Both the position numbers and the translations under genes were made by a program. The notes under the pieces are model-generated. The model was not told where the DNA came from, searched no databases, and saw nothing but the letters and a program-made list of their open reading frames with translations. Below, piece after piece: positions 18,001 through 26,352 of a stretch of DNA of 64,000 nucleotides. The stretch spans positions 62,001-126,000 of the forward strand of contig NZ_JAFIMU010000010.1 of the NCBI RefSeq assembly GCF_017302985.1, given 5' to 3'. Numbering within the stretch: the stretch's first letter is position 1; each line of letters begins with the position of its first letter. This DNA is from Corallococcus macrosporus (lineage in GTDB: Bacteria; Myxococcota; Myxococcia; Myxococcales; Myxococcaceae).

Positions 18001-18237
18001 TGCGTGGAGGGGCTCGCCCCCCTGGAGCCGCACGTCCCGTGGGACCGCGCCCTGCTGCTGGCGCGCGCGGACTGCTACGCGCAGCGCGGTGACCCTCGGG
18101 CCGACATGGCCCGGGACGACCTGGAGCGCTTCCTGGCCCAGACGCCCCCGCCCTTCCTGGCGGACGTCGAAGCGGCGGAGGTCCCCACGAACAAGGCGCG
18201 GCAGCCGGCGCCGCCGCAGGCCGAGGAGGCGAAGTAG
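15025..18237 (+). CDS. Fused multi-membrane / spermidine synthase-like protein with C-terminal helical repeat region
   Basis: A 1070-residue protein in three parts. Residues 1-460 hold about 12-14 membrane helices with MFS-like short loops (FMAGLGLGSALLGARAD, YGINTLGAVTGAAAST). Residues 490-740 are a Rossmann-type aminopropyltransferase-like domain: VNGKVDGN, VIGLGTGSTAGWLGQ, VVEIEPAILEVAR, IGDAREVL and IIFSEPSNPYRAGISSLF. The Asp of the usual D-x-P gate-keeping motif is replaced by SEPSNP, as in many membrane-fused members. Residues 760-1070 are helical and TPR-like. Substrate is uncertain; polyamine or another methylthioadenosine-releasing reaction at the membrane is possible. The ATG at 15025 is preceded by a GAGGG-like site. 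Convergent with the barrel gene at 18254. Confidence 0.85.
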   Translation: MNARVGRVAPLLFGSGLCALVYQTVWLREFRLIFGASTAASAAVLAIFMAGLGLGSALLGARADRQTRPLAFYANLELLIAASAALSPFLVEAVRAIYIALGGTPVMGLGLGTVVRLVLSLLVLAVPTVLMGGTLPAAARAVLSDADPHRRDLALLYGINTLGAVTGAAASTFLLLEVLGNRSTLWSACLLNALVAITARSVSRSMEADAPARPAATEPVAPAPVAAATVADAGALPPRGFVLVAAAVVGFAFLLMELVWYRMLGPLLGGTTFTFGLILALALLGIGLGGTAYTVFFRHRPATLQGFALTCAAEAVLMAVPFALGDRLAIVAALLRPLGGLGLGAMAMGWTFITSVVVLPAAFVSGVQFPLLLALIGRGRQDAGRQVGQVYAWNTGGSIVGSLAGGFGVIPLLTAPVTWQAVAGLLAALGLGAAGLSFLRERQRGALVAPVLATGLAVLLLTAQGPTAAWRHSGVGAGRSGLRDPDIQQIDRFVSAIRSDITWEHEGVESSVALAENNGLNFVVNGKVDGNAIGDASTQIMSGLVGALLHPDPRTSMVIGLGTGSTAGWLGQVRSMERVDVVEIEPAILEVARRCHAVNANVMDNPKVHTSIGDAREVLLTTPQRYDIIFSEPSNPYRAGISSLFTRDFYQAAKQRLADGGMFLQWIQAYEVDALTIQSAYATLSSEFAAVETWHTLSGDLLLIASLQPMKHDLAKLRARITEEPYRTALYSVWRTDELEGVLAHFVGNVELARVAAERGAEMINTDDLSSMEFAFARSVGHTAFFSIQDLRRVARRLKLDRLEFANGAPDWNRVDELKLWLGTAVPGQVAEQSRSYETFVSTVLAGQDAEVLALWQQMKRQPRGPHEEYSLARALVMTQHPEALAAVRSLRARRPADADMLEALLMESQRQDAQATALLERAFTTLRKDPWAVMPLTEAALDAALRVGERSPELARRLHAAVEQPFAASAATPQRKLTYTKLAFAAGGTALCVEGLAPLEPHVPWDRALLLARADCYAQRGDPRADMARDDLERFLAQTPPPFLADVEAAEVPTNKARQPAPPQAEEAK

Positions 18238-18254
18238 GCCCGCCCGCCGGGCCT
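18236..18254. terminator. Hairpin shared by convergent genes
   Basis: AGGCCCG (18236-18242) and CGGGCCT (18248-18254) form a perfect 7-base stem with a 5-base loop. The stem overlaps the stop codons of both flanking convergent genes. It lacks a T-run, as is common at this GC content. Confidence 0.6.
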
Positions 18255-19222
18255 CAGCGCGCGGGGCGCGAGCCCTGCGCCTTCGCCTGGGGGCGCCCCG
18301 GACGCCAGCCGAGCACCACGCGGCCATACGGGGCGGGCCCCATGTCCAGCCCGGGGACCTTCAGGCTGTCGCGCTCGCGGTCCAGCAGCGCGTAGTCGTT
18401 GATCAACGACAGGCCCACCGACGAGCTCAGCCACAGGTCGCGGCCCAAGTGGACGTTCACGGTGGGCCCCACGCGGACCTGCGTCTCCCGCAGGTAGCTG
18501 GCGCCCGCGGCCCGCAGCTCCGGTTCGAAGCGCGTGCGGAGCACCTGCATGTCGAGCGCCCCCACCAGCCCCAGCTCCACCGTGTCCCCCAGCTTGCGCA
18601 GCAGCGTGAGCCGGGGCAGGCCCACCTCCACGACGTACGGGCCCCGGTTGTAGGTCAGGTTCAGGATGGGGATGACGGGCAGCGTGTCGAACGGCCACAG
18701 CGCGACCACGCCGAACGTCACCCCGAAGCCGGGCGTGTCCCCCAGCTGGTGGCTGGCCATCGCGAACGCCACCCACGACGTGTCCAGCGAAAGGTCGAAG
18801 GAGGACTTGAAGTCCGTGCGCGTGTTGCCCGACACGCCAGCGACCACCAGCCAGCGCGGCGCCACGGGCCGGACGACGGTGAGCCCCAGCTGGATGCGGT
18901 GGAACTGCCGCTCCACCGGGCCCGGCTCCACCTCCGGCACGTCCGCGCCCATCCACCGCGTCTCGTAGCCCACCGATGGCAACAGGTACGTGCGCCCCAC
19001 CACGACCGGCGGCAGCGGCACGCGCAGCTCCAGGCTCCGCCGCTCCCGGATGTGGACGCCGCCGGCATCCAACGAACCTCCGCCGGAGAGGCCGTAGCTC
19101 AAATAGAGCCGGTCCGCCTGCGTCTGCGCCTGCGCGCTGGAGCCCAGCAGCAGCGCCGCCACGGCCCAGCAGCCCAGGACCTGGAGGCACCCTCGCACCG
19201 CGCGGTGGAAGTCCACGCGCAT
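18254..19222 (-). CDS. Putative outer-membrane beta-barrel protein
   Basis: A 322-residue exported protein. A basic start and hydrophobic core (VLGCWAVAALLLGSS) end at AQAQ, a signal-peptidase I site near residue 32. The mature part alternates hydrophobic and polar residues in strands such as RTYLLPSVGYETRW, FHRIQLGLTVVRP and VELGLVGALDMQVL, and has regular turns, as in outer-membrane barrels of the DUF6268 type; the family assignment is tentative. The ATG at 19222 is used; the GTG one codon earlier is possible. It is probably an unlinked single gene. Function is unknown. Confidence 0.75.
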   Translation of the reverse strand: MRVDFHRAVRGCLQVLGCWAVAALLLGSSAQAQTQADRLYLSYGLSGGGSLDAGGVHIRERRSLELRVPLPPVVVGRTYLLPSVGYETRWMGADVPEVEPGPVERQFHRIQLGLTVVRPVAPRWLVVAGVSGNTRTDFKSSFDLSLDTSWVAFAMASHQLGDTPGFGVTFGVVALWPFDTLPVIPILNLTYNRGPYVVEVGLPRLTLLRKLGDTVELGLVGALDMQVLRTRFEPELRAAGASYLRETQVRVGPTVNVHLGRDLWLSSSVGLSLINDYALLDRERDSLKVPGLDMGPAPYGRVVLGWRPGRPQAKAQGSRPAR

Positions 19223-19325
19223 CACACCCTGCCTTCGTAGGACGGGGTGGCCGGTCCCAGCCCCGAGGCCGGACAGTCTACCCTCCCCTGTCCCACTCCG
19301 GGTGAAGCGAAAGGGAGCCTGTGCG

Positions 19326-20120
19326 TCAGCCCACCATGGCGTTCACTTCGTCCGTGAAGGCCGCGTCCTCCTCCGCGTGGACCACGAGCGGCGGCAGCAC
19401 GGTGAGGTCCGCCCGGCCGCCCTTCACCGCGTGGAGCAGCACCAGCTTCGCGGGCCGGTCCCCGCGCGGGTGCACCATGCGCACCGTGCGAGGCTCCAGT
19501 TGCTGCGTGCGCAGCACCGACACCAGCTCGCTGAAGCGCGACGCGGGGTACACCATGCACAGCCCACCCCGGGGCACCAGCAGGTAGGCCGCCGCGCGCA
19601 CCACGTCCGGCAGCTCGCAGGCAATCTCATGCCGCGCGAGCGCCTTCTCCAGCGACAGGTTGCTCTGGCCCGCGGTGCGCGCGCGGTAGGGCGGATTGCA
19701 CAGCACGTGGCCGAAGCTGCTCGCGGGGAACGTCTCCGCCACGCACCGCAGGTCGCCCTGCACCAGCGACACCGCGCTCTCGCAGCGGTTGAGGTACACG
19801 TTGCGCTCCGCCAGCGAGAACAGCCCCGGCTGCAGCTCCAGCGCGGTGATGTCGGAGCGCCCCAGCCTGCGGGCCAGCACCAGCGGGATGATGCCGCACC
19901 CGGTGCCCAGGTCGAGCAGCCTTCCGCGGTGCGCGCCCGCCTCGAACACGGCGAAGTGCGCGAGCAGCACGGGGTCCAGCGTGAAGCGGTAGCCCAGCCG
20001 CCGCTGGAGCACCTGCACCTCGCCGCCGCAGATGGCGTCGAGCGTCTCTCCCGGGCCCGGCTCCAACCGCAGCCGAACCCGGTGGGGCCAGTCCTGCGCG
20101 GTGCCGGTCAGCGCGCGCAC
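19326..20120 (-). CDS. Class I SAM methyltransferase (TrmN6/YfiC-like, HemK-type NPPY motif)
   Basis: A 264-residue N-methyltransferase. The SAM-binding loop is LLDLGTGCGIIPLVLA, the acidic ribose-binding residue is in ITALELQPGLFSLAERN, and the catalytic motif is VLCNPPYRA, the (N/D)PPY signature of amino-group methylation of nucleobases or glutamine. An opening QRRLGYRFTLDPVLLAHFA is typical of YfiC/TrmN6, which makes m6A37 of tRNA-Val. The specific substrate is inferred by similarity only. The GTG at 20120 is the most likely start, 11 bases after the stop of the DUF1015 gene. It probably forms an operon with that gene. Confidence 0.87.
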   Translation of the reverse strand: MRALTGTAQDWPHRVRLRLEPGPGETLDAICGGEVQVLQRRLGYRFTLDPVLLAHFAVFEAGAHRGRLLDLGTGCGIIPLVLARRLGRSDITALELQPGLFSLAERNVYLNRCESAVSLVQGDLRCVAETFPASSFGHVLCNPPYRARTAGQSNLSLEKALARHEIACELPDVVRAAAYLLVPRGGLCMVYPASRFSELVSVLRTQQLEPRTVRMVHPRGDRPAKLVLLHAVKGGRADLTVLPPLVVHAEEDAAFTDEVNAMVG

Positions 20121-20131
20121 ACGGAGGGCCG

Positions 20132-21277
20132 TCAGACTTCGGGATCCAGGAAGAGCAGCCCCGCCGGCACGCGCGGCTCCACGCGCAGGGTGCGCGGCGG
20201 CAGCGTGGCCTGGGCCTCCATCACCGCCCGCACCTCCCACACCGGCGGCGGGTTGAGCGCGAAGCCCGCCTGGAACGTGCCCGCCTCCACGCCCGCCACC
20301 AGCGCGTCCAGCCCGTGCACCGGGAAGACTTGAGGATGTCCGGACGCCTCCGGCTCCTGGATGCCCAGCACCGTGCGCAGCACCAGCGCGTTGAGCAGCG
20401 CCAGGTCCAGGCTGCGCAGCGTGGGGTTGCGAGGCGCGCCCTTCAGGTGTGCCAGGTCCAGGCCCTGCCGGAAGCGCAGGATGCGGCCCCGGCCTCCCGG
20501 CAGCACCAGCAGCACCGCGTGCTGTCCGGGCACCAGCGTGGCCAGCCGCTCGCGCGCCGCCGCCAGGCCCTGCGGCGTGGTGAGGGGCGTGTCCAGCTCC
20601 GTCACGCGCGCGTAGGCGGACACCAGGGTGAGGAACGTCTCCTCCTGGAAGGTCTCCACGCCCTTGAGGGCACGGTGGATGGGGCACAGCTCCAGGCCCG
20701 GCTCGGACAGGGGCACCACCGCCGCCAGCGTCTGGCCCTGCTCGCTCAGCGCGGCCAGGGGGCGCATGGGTGCCTCGTCCAGCACCGCCTGCAGGCGCTT
20801 GGACACCGGGGACGGTTCGATGCGCAGGAGCGACACCGGGTTGCCGTCGTAGTTGCCCTTCCAGACGGAGATGCCGCGCTCGGCGGCCTCCGCCAGCAGG
20901 GCCCGGAGCGCGCCGTGATCATCCGCCACCAGGGTGACGGCGGGCTCCACCTCCCACGCGCGGGGCCGGTACGGGTCCTGCTCCAGCGAAGGCACCGCGT
21001 CCGGCCTCAGCGCGCACAAGAGATAGCGCACCGGAGGGCCGGAGAAGGCGCCCGCGGGGCCATGCAGCTCCACGACGTAGAGGGCGGGACGCGCGTCCTT
21101 CAACAGCCCGCCCGAATCCCGCATCCGGCGCAGCTCCGCGCTCGGGTTCGCGGCCTCCAGCAGGGGCCGCACGTGGGTGGGCAGCGGGGCCGCGTTTCCG
21201 CGAGGAGGACCGTCCCCGGGCTCCAGCGAGGAGCCCAGCGAGGTCAGGAGGGCCGAGAACGGGAGGACGCGCGCCAT
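20132..21277 (-). CDS. DUF1015 family protein
   Basis: A 381-residue protein of the DUF1015 family (PF06245), whose members often sit near serine biosynthesis genes and have been proposed to be kinases or hydrolases. The conserved opening MARVLPFSALL sets the start at 21277. Later signatures include RYLLCALRPDAVPSL, VADDHGALRALL (an HxxAL-like pattern) and a long C-terminal alpha/beta region. The usual ISDGHHR-type motif appears changed to the TLVADDHG region, so activity is doubtful. Expected to be cytoplasmic. It lies directly upstream of the methyltransferase gene on the same strand. Confidence 0.75.
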   Translation of the reverse strand: MARVLPFSALLTSLGSSLEPGDGPPRGNAAPLPTHVRPLLEAANPSAELRRMRDSGGLLKDARPALYVVELHGPAGAFSGPPVRYLLCALRPDAVPSLEQDPYRPRAWEVEPAVTLVADDHGALRALLAEAAERGISVWKGNYDGNPVSLLRIEPSPVSKRLQAVLDEAPMRPLAALSEQGQTLAAVVPLSEPGLELCPIHRALKGVETFQEETFLTLVSAYARVTELDTPLTTPQGLAAARERLATLVPGQHAVLLVLPGGRGRILRFRQGLDLAHLKGAPRNPTLRSLDLALLNALVLRTVLGIQEPEASGHPQVFPVHGLDALVAGVEAGTFQAGFALNPPPVWEVRAVMEAQATLPPRTLRVEPRVPAGLLFLDPEV

Positions 21278-21344
21278 ACCGGGGAAAGGTGATGCCGCCT
21301 TCCCCCGCGCGCCATGACGCCTGCCCGCCCGTCCTGCAGGCCGT

Positions 21345-22637
21345 CTACCACCAGACGTTCTTGTAGGGCCGGTCCTTGGCACTGCGCAGGGCGGACCGGT
21401 CCACGCTCTCCTCCCACAGCAGGCTCACGGTGGTGATGGCGCCCGCGGAGCCCAGGAAGGACAGCACGTAGGGCGTGGACTGGTTGAAGCCGCCCAGCAC
21501 CAGGCCGGAGATGAGCAGCACCGCCGCGCCCACGCCGCCACCGAAGAGGTCCGCGCGGAGGATCTGCGACGCCGTCGGGTTGTAGCGCATGGTCGCCAGG
21601 GCCAGCACGCCCGCGCCCACGCCCGGGGAGATGAGCAGCATGTCCTTCCACGTCTTGCCGGAGATGGACGTGCCGGAGAAGTGCACGATGGCGAGGAACA
21701 GCGCGCTGTACGCCGCCGCCCAGCCCGCGCCGGAGGCCACCAGCAGGCCGTCCGCGAGCGGCAGCTGCCCGCCGCCGATGCCCGCCGTCAGCCACGCGCC
21801 CAGCTCCGCGCCCAGGAACGCGGCCCAGGTGAGCACGCCCGAGTCCTGGGTGATGAGGTCCATGAAGCCCGCGAGGAACATGCCGCCGATGCCCGAGTTG
21901 AGCACGGTGAAGTTCGCCATGGGCGTGTCCACCCAGTTGTTGAACTGCCACCACGCGGACGCGCCGAAGCCCAGGCCCGCGCCGATGAGCGTGCCCGCGA
22001 GCATGGACTCGCGCGAGCTGCGGTCGAAGTTGAAGTCCTTGGAGAACGCCTGCGTGAAGAACCCGCCCAGCGCGCCCAGCGCCGTGTGGTGCAGCACGAA
22101 GCGCATGCTGCCGGGACCGGAGAGGAACGGGCCGCGGCGGCGCTGGCCGTCCAGGAACACGCCGTTGTCCTCCGGCGGCGGGCGCAGGCGCGAGGCCGCG
22201 GTGGCGGTCTCGTCCCGCGTGGACTCCTGGCGCACGCCCGAGGGCCCTTCCGTCAACGGGGCCTGCGGCTCGGTGCGCAGGCGGTCCGGATCCGGCGGCG
22301 CGAGGGGCGCGTCACCCGGGGGCGCCCGGGTGTCGTCCGGGTTCGAAGGCTGCGCGGCCTGCGGGGGCGGATACGCGTCCGGGCTCGAAGGCTGCGCGGG
22401 AGGCGGCTGTTGTCCGTAGGCGTCGTTGGACGGCGACACGGGGCGCGGCTCGTCCTGCGGCGCTTGCGGCTCCGCTTGCGAGGGCGGCGCCGGGTACATG
22501 CCCGGCGCGGGCGGAGGCGGCGGCTGGGGCGCCGGGTACACGCCCGTGCCTCCCGCCTGCGCCAGCGCGAGGCCCGGCAGCATCAGCGCGACCGCGAGGA
22601 CGGTGACAGGGAGGTTCCAGGTTCGACGGTGTGACAC
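21345..22637 (-). CDS. Proline-rich exported/multi-spanning membrane protein
   Basis: A 430-residue protein. A signal-like N-terminus (VLAVALMLPGLALAQA) is followed by about 120 residues of Pro/Ala/Tyr-rich sequence with repeated YPAP and SxDAY or SNPDD units. From residue 175 on there are 8-9 glycine- and alanine-rich hydrophobic segments (for example TLIGAGLGFGASAWW and LFGGGVGAAVLLISGLVLGG). It ends KDRPYKNVWW. The proline-rich part is probably periplasmic or disordered. It is divergent from the photolyase gene, and an inverted repeat lies between them. No family was recognised. Confidence 0.78.
   Translation of the reverse strand: MSHRRTWNLPVTVLAVALMLPGLALAQAGGTGVYPAPQPPPPPAPGMYPAPPSQAEPQAPQDEPRPVSPSNDAYGQQPPPAQPSSPDAYPPPQAAQPSNPDDTRAPPGDAPLAPPDPDRLRTEPQAPLTEGPSGVRQESTRDETATAASRLRPPPEDNGVFLDGQRRRGPFLSGPGSMRFVLHHTALGALGGFFTQAFSKDFNFDRSSRESMLAGTLIGAGLGFGASAWWQFNNWVDTPMANFTVLNSGIGGMFLAGFMDLITQDSGVLTWAAFLGAELGAWLTAGIGGGQLPLADGLLVASGAGWAAAYSALFLAIVHFSGTSISGKTWKDMLLISPGVGAGVLALATMRYNPTASQILRADLFGGGVGAAVLLISGLVLGGFNQSTPYVLSFLGSAGAITTVSLLWEESVDRSALRSAKDRPYKNVWW
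22334..22399. repeat. Near-perfect 24-base direct repeat within the proline-rich coding region
   Basis: Copies at 22334-22357 and 22376-22399 match at 23 of 24 positions (they differ at one C/T) and are 42 bases apart, a multiple of three. They encode the repeated QPSxPD stretches of the proline-rich domain, so this is an in-frame duplication. Confidence 0.75.
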
Positions 22638-22665
22638 GCGTAGGGCTCCTTGGGTCCGGCCGTCC

Positions 22666-22707
22666 GGCAGAAAACCACAACCCGTGCAGGCGTGTTGGTT
22701 TTCCGCC
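22666..22707. promoter_or_regulatory. Inverted repeat between divergent genes
   Basis: GAAAACCA (22670-22677) and TGGTTTTC (22696-22703) form a perfect 8-base inverted repeat 18 bases apart. Flanking bases extend it to 13 of 16 matches (22666-22681 with 22692-22707). It occupies most of the 95 bases between the proline-rich membrane gene and the photolyase gene, so it is a candidate operator for either. Confidence 0.45.
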
Positions 22708-22732
22708 GCGCGTCGAAGATTCTCGCGAGCCC

Positions 22733-24160
22733 ATGCCCGAAGGCCTCTCGTGGTCCGAACTCGGTGTCGACTCCGCGCGCATCCAGGCGGTGAACGACGC
22801 GCCCCTGCCCCAAGGTCAGCGCGACTTCGTCCTCTACTGGTGCATGGTGAACCATCGCTGGCAGGAGAACCACGCGCTGGACGCCGCCATCGCGCTGGGC
22901 AACCACCTGGGCCTGCCCGTCGTCGTGTATCAGGCCATCCGCCCGGACTATCCCTACGCGTCGGAGCGGCTCCACGCGTGGGCGCTGGAGGGCATGGCGG
23001 ACATGGCGAAGGGCTGCGCCGCGCGCGGCCTGCCGTACTGGCTGGAGCTGCCGCGCAACAAGAAGGAACACAAGCCGAGGCTCGCGAGCCTGGGCAAGCG
23101 CGCGGCGGCCGTGGTGTCGGACCTGTTCCCCACGTACATCATCCCGGGCCACCTGCGCGGCGCGGCGAAGGCGCTGCGCGTGCCGCTCATCGCCGTGGAC
23201 GCGTCCTGCGTGGTGCCCATGCAGCGCATCCCCGCGGCCCAGGTGGGCGCGTACGCGCTGCGCCCCAAGCTGCGCAAGCTGTGGCCGGAGTACCTGGAGC
23301 GCACGCTGCCCGCGCGCAAGCCGCGCGTGTCCGGCGCGAAGCTCCAGCCGGACTTCGAGCTGTCCGACGCGGTGAAGGCTCGGGCCGCTCTGGACACGTT
23401 CGCGCTGGATCATTCCGTGAAGCCCCTGGCCGAGCGCGGCGGACGCAAGGCCGGCTTGAAGGCCCTGGACGCGTTCCTCCGCGAGCGGCTGGAGGGCTAC
23501 GACACCGGCCGGAATGATCCGGGCCTGGGCCAGCAGTCCAACCTGTCGCCCTACTTCCACTGGGGCAACCTCTTCCCCGGCGAGGCGGCGCGCGCGGCCA
23601 TCGCGGCGAAGGGCAAGGACCACCCGGCGGTGCAGTCCTTCGTGGAGGAGCTGCTCGTGCGCCGCGAGCTGGGCTTCAACTACTGCTTCCACACGCCCGG
23701 CCCGAAGCAGCTGAGCGTGGACTCGCTGCCGCCCTGGGCGCGCGAGACGCTGTCGCGTCACCGGAAGGATCCGCGCCCGCACCTCTACTCGTTCGAGGAC
23801 CTGGATCAGGGCCGCACGCAGGACGCGCTCTGGAACGCGTCCCAGCGCGAGCTGCGGGAGCGCGGGCGGATCCACAACTACCTGCGCATGCTCTGGGGGA
23901 AGAAGATATTGGAGTGGAGCCCCACGCCGGAGGAGGCGCTGCTGCGCATCTCCCGGCTCAACGACACCTACGCGGTGGACGGGCGCGACCCCGCGAGCGT
24001 CTCCAACTTCATGTGGGTCCTGGGGCTGCACGACCGGCCCTTCCAGGAGCGCCCGGTGATTGGAAAGGTGCGGCCCATGAGCTCGCCGCGCACCGCGGAG
24101 AAGTTCGACCTGGAGCCCTACCTGGCCCGCTGGGGCACCCCCAGCAAGGCCGCCCGGTAG
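22733..24160 (+). CDS. phr: Class II deoxyribodipyrimidine photolyase
   Basis: FAD-dependent, light-driven repair of cyclobutane pyrimidine dimers. The 475-residue protein has the N-terminal Rossmann domain (DFVLYWCMVNHRWQENHAL) and the class II FAD domain: NLSPYFHWGNLFPG, ELLVRRELGFNYCFH and LWNASQRELRERGRIHNYLR. It also has MLWGKKILEW and LNDTYAVDGRDPASVSNFMW. These signatures separate class II from the class I and cryptochrome branches. The ATG at 22733 begins MPEGLSW; no strong ribosome site is visible. It is divergent from the proline-rich membrane gene and stands as a single gene. Confidence 0.94.
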   Translation: MPEGLSWSELGVDSARIQAVNDAPLPQGQRDFVLYWCMVNHRWQENHALDAAIALGNHLGLPVVVYQAIRPDYPYASERLHAWALEGMADMAKGCAARGLPYWLELPRNKKEHKPRLASLGKRAAAVVSDLFPTYIIPGHLRGAAKALRVPLIAVDASCVVPMQRIPAAQVGAYALRPKLRKLWPEYLERTLPARKPRVSGAKLQPDFELSDAVKARAALDTFALDHSVKPLAERGGRKAGLKALDAFLRERLEGYDTGRNDPGLGQQSNLSPYFHWGNLFPGEAARAAIAAKGKDHPAVQSFVEELLVRRELGFNYCFHTPGPKQLSVDSLPPWARETLSRHRKDPRPHLYSFEDLDQGRTQDALWNASQRELRERGRIHNYLRMLWGKKILEWSPTPEEALLRISRLNDTYAVDGRDPASVSNFMWVLGLHDRPFQERPVIGKVRPMSSPRTAEKFDLEPYLARWGTPSKAAR

Positions 24161-24260
24161 GCCGCCGGTGGACATCCCCCCGAAGACGGCGGTTCCCTTT
24201 CCGGCCCGGTGTCACTAAACCGCTCGGACGCACCTTTTTCGCGCAACCAGGAGTCACCCC

Positions 24261-24584
24261 ATGGGCATGTTGAAGTTCGAGGTCCCCCACAACCTTCCCA
24301 AGGACGAGGTCAAGAAGCGCGTCGAGCAGTTGCTGCAGTACTGGGGCAGCAAGTACGGCGTGAAGTCCGACTGGCAGGGCGACGAGGGCGCGAAGCTCGC
24401 CGGCAAGGTCATGGGCATCAACCTGGACGCCAGCTTCGTCATCACGGACAAGACCGTGTCCGGTGAGGGCACCGACCCCGGCATGCTCCTGCGCGGCCAG
24501 GCGAAGACGTACCTGCAGAAGAAGTTCAGCGCGGTGCTGGATCCGTCCAAGAGCCTGGATCAGGTGAAGGGCAACCTGGACTGA
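24261..24584 (+). CDS. Polyhydroxyalkanoic acid system family protein
   Basis: A 107-residue protein of the PHA granule-region family (PF09650), found near polyester-granule genes in other proteobacteria. It has the typical start MLKFEVPHNLPKDEVKKRVE, a WQGD turn, and a beta-rich centre (KVMGINLDASFVITDKTVSG). The AGGAG 7 bases before the ATG at 24261 makes the start secure. No PHA synthase lies nearby, so a role in PHA metabolism is only inferred from the family. It is convergent with frzF. Confidence 0.85.
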   Translation: MGMLKFEVPHNLPKDEVKKRVEQLLQYWGSKYGVKSDWQGDEGAKLAGKVMGINLDASFVITDKTVSGEGTDPGMLLRGQAKTYLQKKFSAVLDPSKSLDQVKGNLD

Positions 24585-24598
24585 AGCAGCCGCCGGGC

Positions 24599-24622
24599 GC
24601 CGGGCGTCTGTTTCAGCCCGGC
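24599..24622. terminator. Hairpin at the end of the frz operon
   Basis: GCCGGGC (24599-24605) pairs with GCCCGGC (24616-24622), with a 10-base loop that is partly T-rich. It overlaps the frzF stop codon (24613-24615) and lies just after the PHA-system gene, so it could end both convergent transcripts. Confidence 0.5.
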
Positions 24623-26352
24623 TGCTCCTCCAGCGCGGCCAGCGCATAGCGGGCCGCGCGGGAGATGGACTCCGCGGAGTCGAGCATCTCCGGGTAGTGC
24701 CCCGCCAGCGGGCGCTGCGGATACTTCAGCTGCGCGACGGCGTTGCGGTAGCTGCGCCGCGCGGACTCGAAGTCCTGCGTGCGCTCCTGCACCTGGGCCA
24801 GCAGGTAGTGCCCGATGGCCAGCGTGGGCTCCAGGAACAGGGCCTTGGCCAGCTCGGAGCGCGCCTCCGCCAGGCTCCCCGCCTGCATCGCCGCCACCCC
24901 GCCAAAGATGCGCGCCTCCACGCACAGCGGCTCGCGCTGGAGCGCCTGGCTGAACGTGTCGCGCGCCTCGCTGATGCGGCCGGTGAGCGAGTACAGGTTG
25001 CCCAGCGTCAGGAGCGCGTCCAGGTCGGAGGGCTCGTCCACCAGCAGGCGCTTCACGCCGTCGATGGCGCCCGGGAAGTCGCCCTGCCCCATCTTGCGCA
25101 CGGCCATGTTGAGGCGCTCCGCGGGCGGCAGCAGCTGCGGCCACGAACCGCTGGGACGCGCGGGCGCCGCTTCCGCCAGGGGCCGTGACGCGGGCGGCTC
25201 CACGCGAACCGCCGCGAAGGTGCCGGTGGGCCGGTCCGCGGGCCGGCGAGGAGGCTCCGCCGCGGGAGGCGTCTGCGGCCGGACGGCGGGGAACTCCCCG
25301 GTGCGGCGCCCGGCCAGCGGGCCCACCGCGGGCATCTCCGTGGTGGGCCGGCGCACGGCCGCGTCTGGAGTCGCGCTGGCTGAAGCGCCGGCCGTGCGCA
25401 GCTTCGCGGCGGTCTCCGCGTTGGCCTGAAGCCGCTGGCGCAGCTCCACGGCGAAGGACTCCGGGCTGCCCGGGCGCGGCTCCGTCGTCATCGGCGCCAG
25501 GGGCGGCGGCGGACGGGGGCGCTCTCCCAGCGGGCGCCGGTACACGAACGCGCCCTCCACTTCGATCATCTCGAAGCGGTCGTAGACCTTGAACAGGCTC
25601 TCCGAGTACCCCAGGAACAACAGCCCGCCCGGGCGCAGCGCCGCGAGGAAGCGGTCCATCAGCGCGCGGATGGTGGGCAGGTCGAAGTAGATGATGACGT
25701 TGCGGCAGAGGATGAGGTCCAACGACGCGGGCGCGACCTTGTCGAACACCGGCACGGCCAGGTTCTGGCCATCGAAGCGGATGTATTCGCGCAGGATGGG
25801 CGACGCCTCGTAGCCGTCCTCCATCTGCCGGAAGAAGCGCTTGAGCCGCTCGGGCCCGATGGCCATCGCGCGGCGCGTGGAGAAGCGCCCCTGCCGCGCG
25901 GCCTCCACCGCGGCCAGGTTCAGGTCGGTGGCCCACAGGTCCACCTCCACCGCGAGCGCGCCCAGCTCCGCCATCACCAGCGCCAGGCTGTAGGGCTCCT
26001 CGCCCGTGGCGCAGCCCGCGGACCAGATGGACACCTTGCGCATCTCCCGCCGCGCCTTCGCGAGCAGGTCCGGCAGCACGCTCTGCTCCAGCGCGCGGAA
26101 CTGCTTCGCGTCGCGGAAGAACTCCGTGTGCCCCACCGTCACCAGCGGCAGGAGCGAGCGCAGCTCCTCCTCGCCGCTCGCGCTCATCAGCTTCTGGAGG
26201 TACTTGTCCGGGTCGCTCAGGCCCAGCGCGGGCATGCGCGTGGACAGGGCGAGCCGCAGGCTGTGGTAGCCATCCAGGGTGATCTTCAGCCCCGCGCGCT
26301 CCAGGAGGAGCGCGGACAGCTGCTGGAGCACCTTGTTGCCCACGTTCAGCAC
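24613..26352 (-). CDS. frzF: FrzF: CheR-type methyltransferase with TPR domain
   Basis: Methylates glutamates of the receptor FrzCD using SAM, setting adaptation in the Frz pathway. The 579-residue protein has a CheR domain at about residues 1-270 ([48 protein letters not shown]). A Pro/Ala/Arg-rich linker spans 270-410, with repeated TGEFPAV or TGTFAAV pieces. TPR-like helices spanning 415-579 ([20 protein letters not shown]) follow, matching the known FrzF layout. The GTG at 26352 overlaps the frzG stop, so translation is coupled. It is the last gene of the operon. The TPR part is known in M. xanthus to modulate methylation. Confidence 0.95.
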   Translation of the reverse strand: MLNVGNKVLQQLSALLLERAGLKITLDGYHSLRLALSTRMPALGLSDPDKYLQKLMSASGEEELRSLLPLVTVGHTEFFRDAKQFRALEQSVLPDLLAKARREMRKVSIWSAGCATGEEPYSLALVMAELGALAVEVDLWATDLNLAAVEAARQGRFSTRRAMAIGPERLKRFFRQMEDGYEASPILREYIRFDGQNLAVPVFDKVAPASLDLILCRNVIIYFDLPTIRALMDRFLAALRPGGLLFLGYSESLFKVYDRFEMIEVEGAFVYRRPLGERPRPPPPLAPMTTEPRPGSPESFAVELRQRLQANAETAAKLRTAGASASATPDAAVRRPTTEMPAVGPLAGRRTGEFPAVRPQTPPAAEPPRRPADRPTGTFAAVRVEPPASRPLAEAAPARPSGSWPQLLPPAERLNMAVRKMGQGDFPGAIDGVKRLLVDEPSDLDALLTLGNLYSLTGRISEARDTFSQALQREPLCVEARIFGGVAAMQAGSLAEARSELAKALFLEPTLAIGHYLLAQVQERTQDFESARRSYRNAVAQLKYPQRPLAGHYPEMLDSAESISRAARYALAALEEQPG

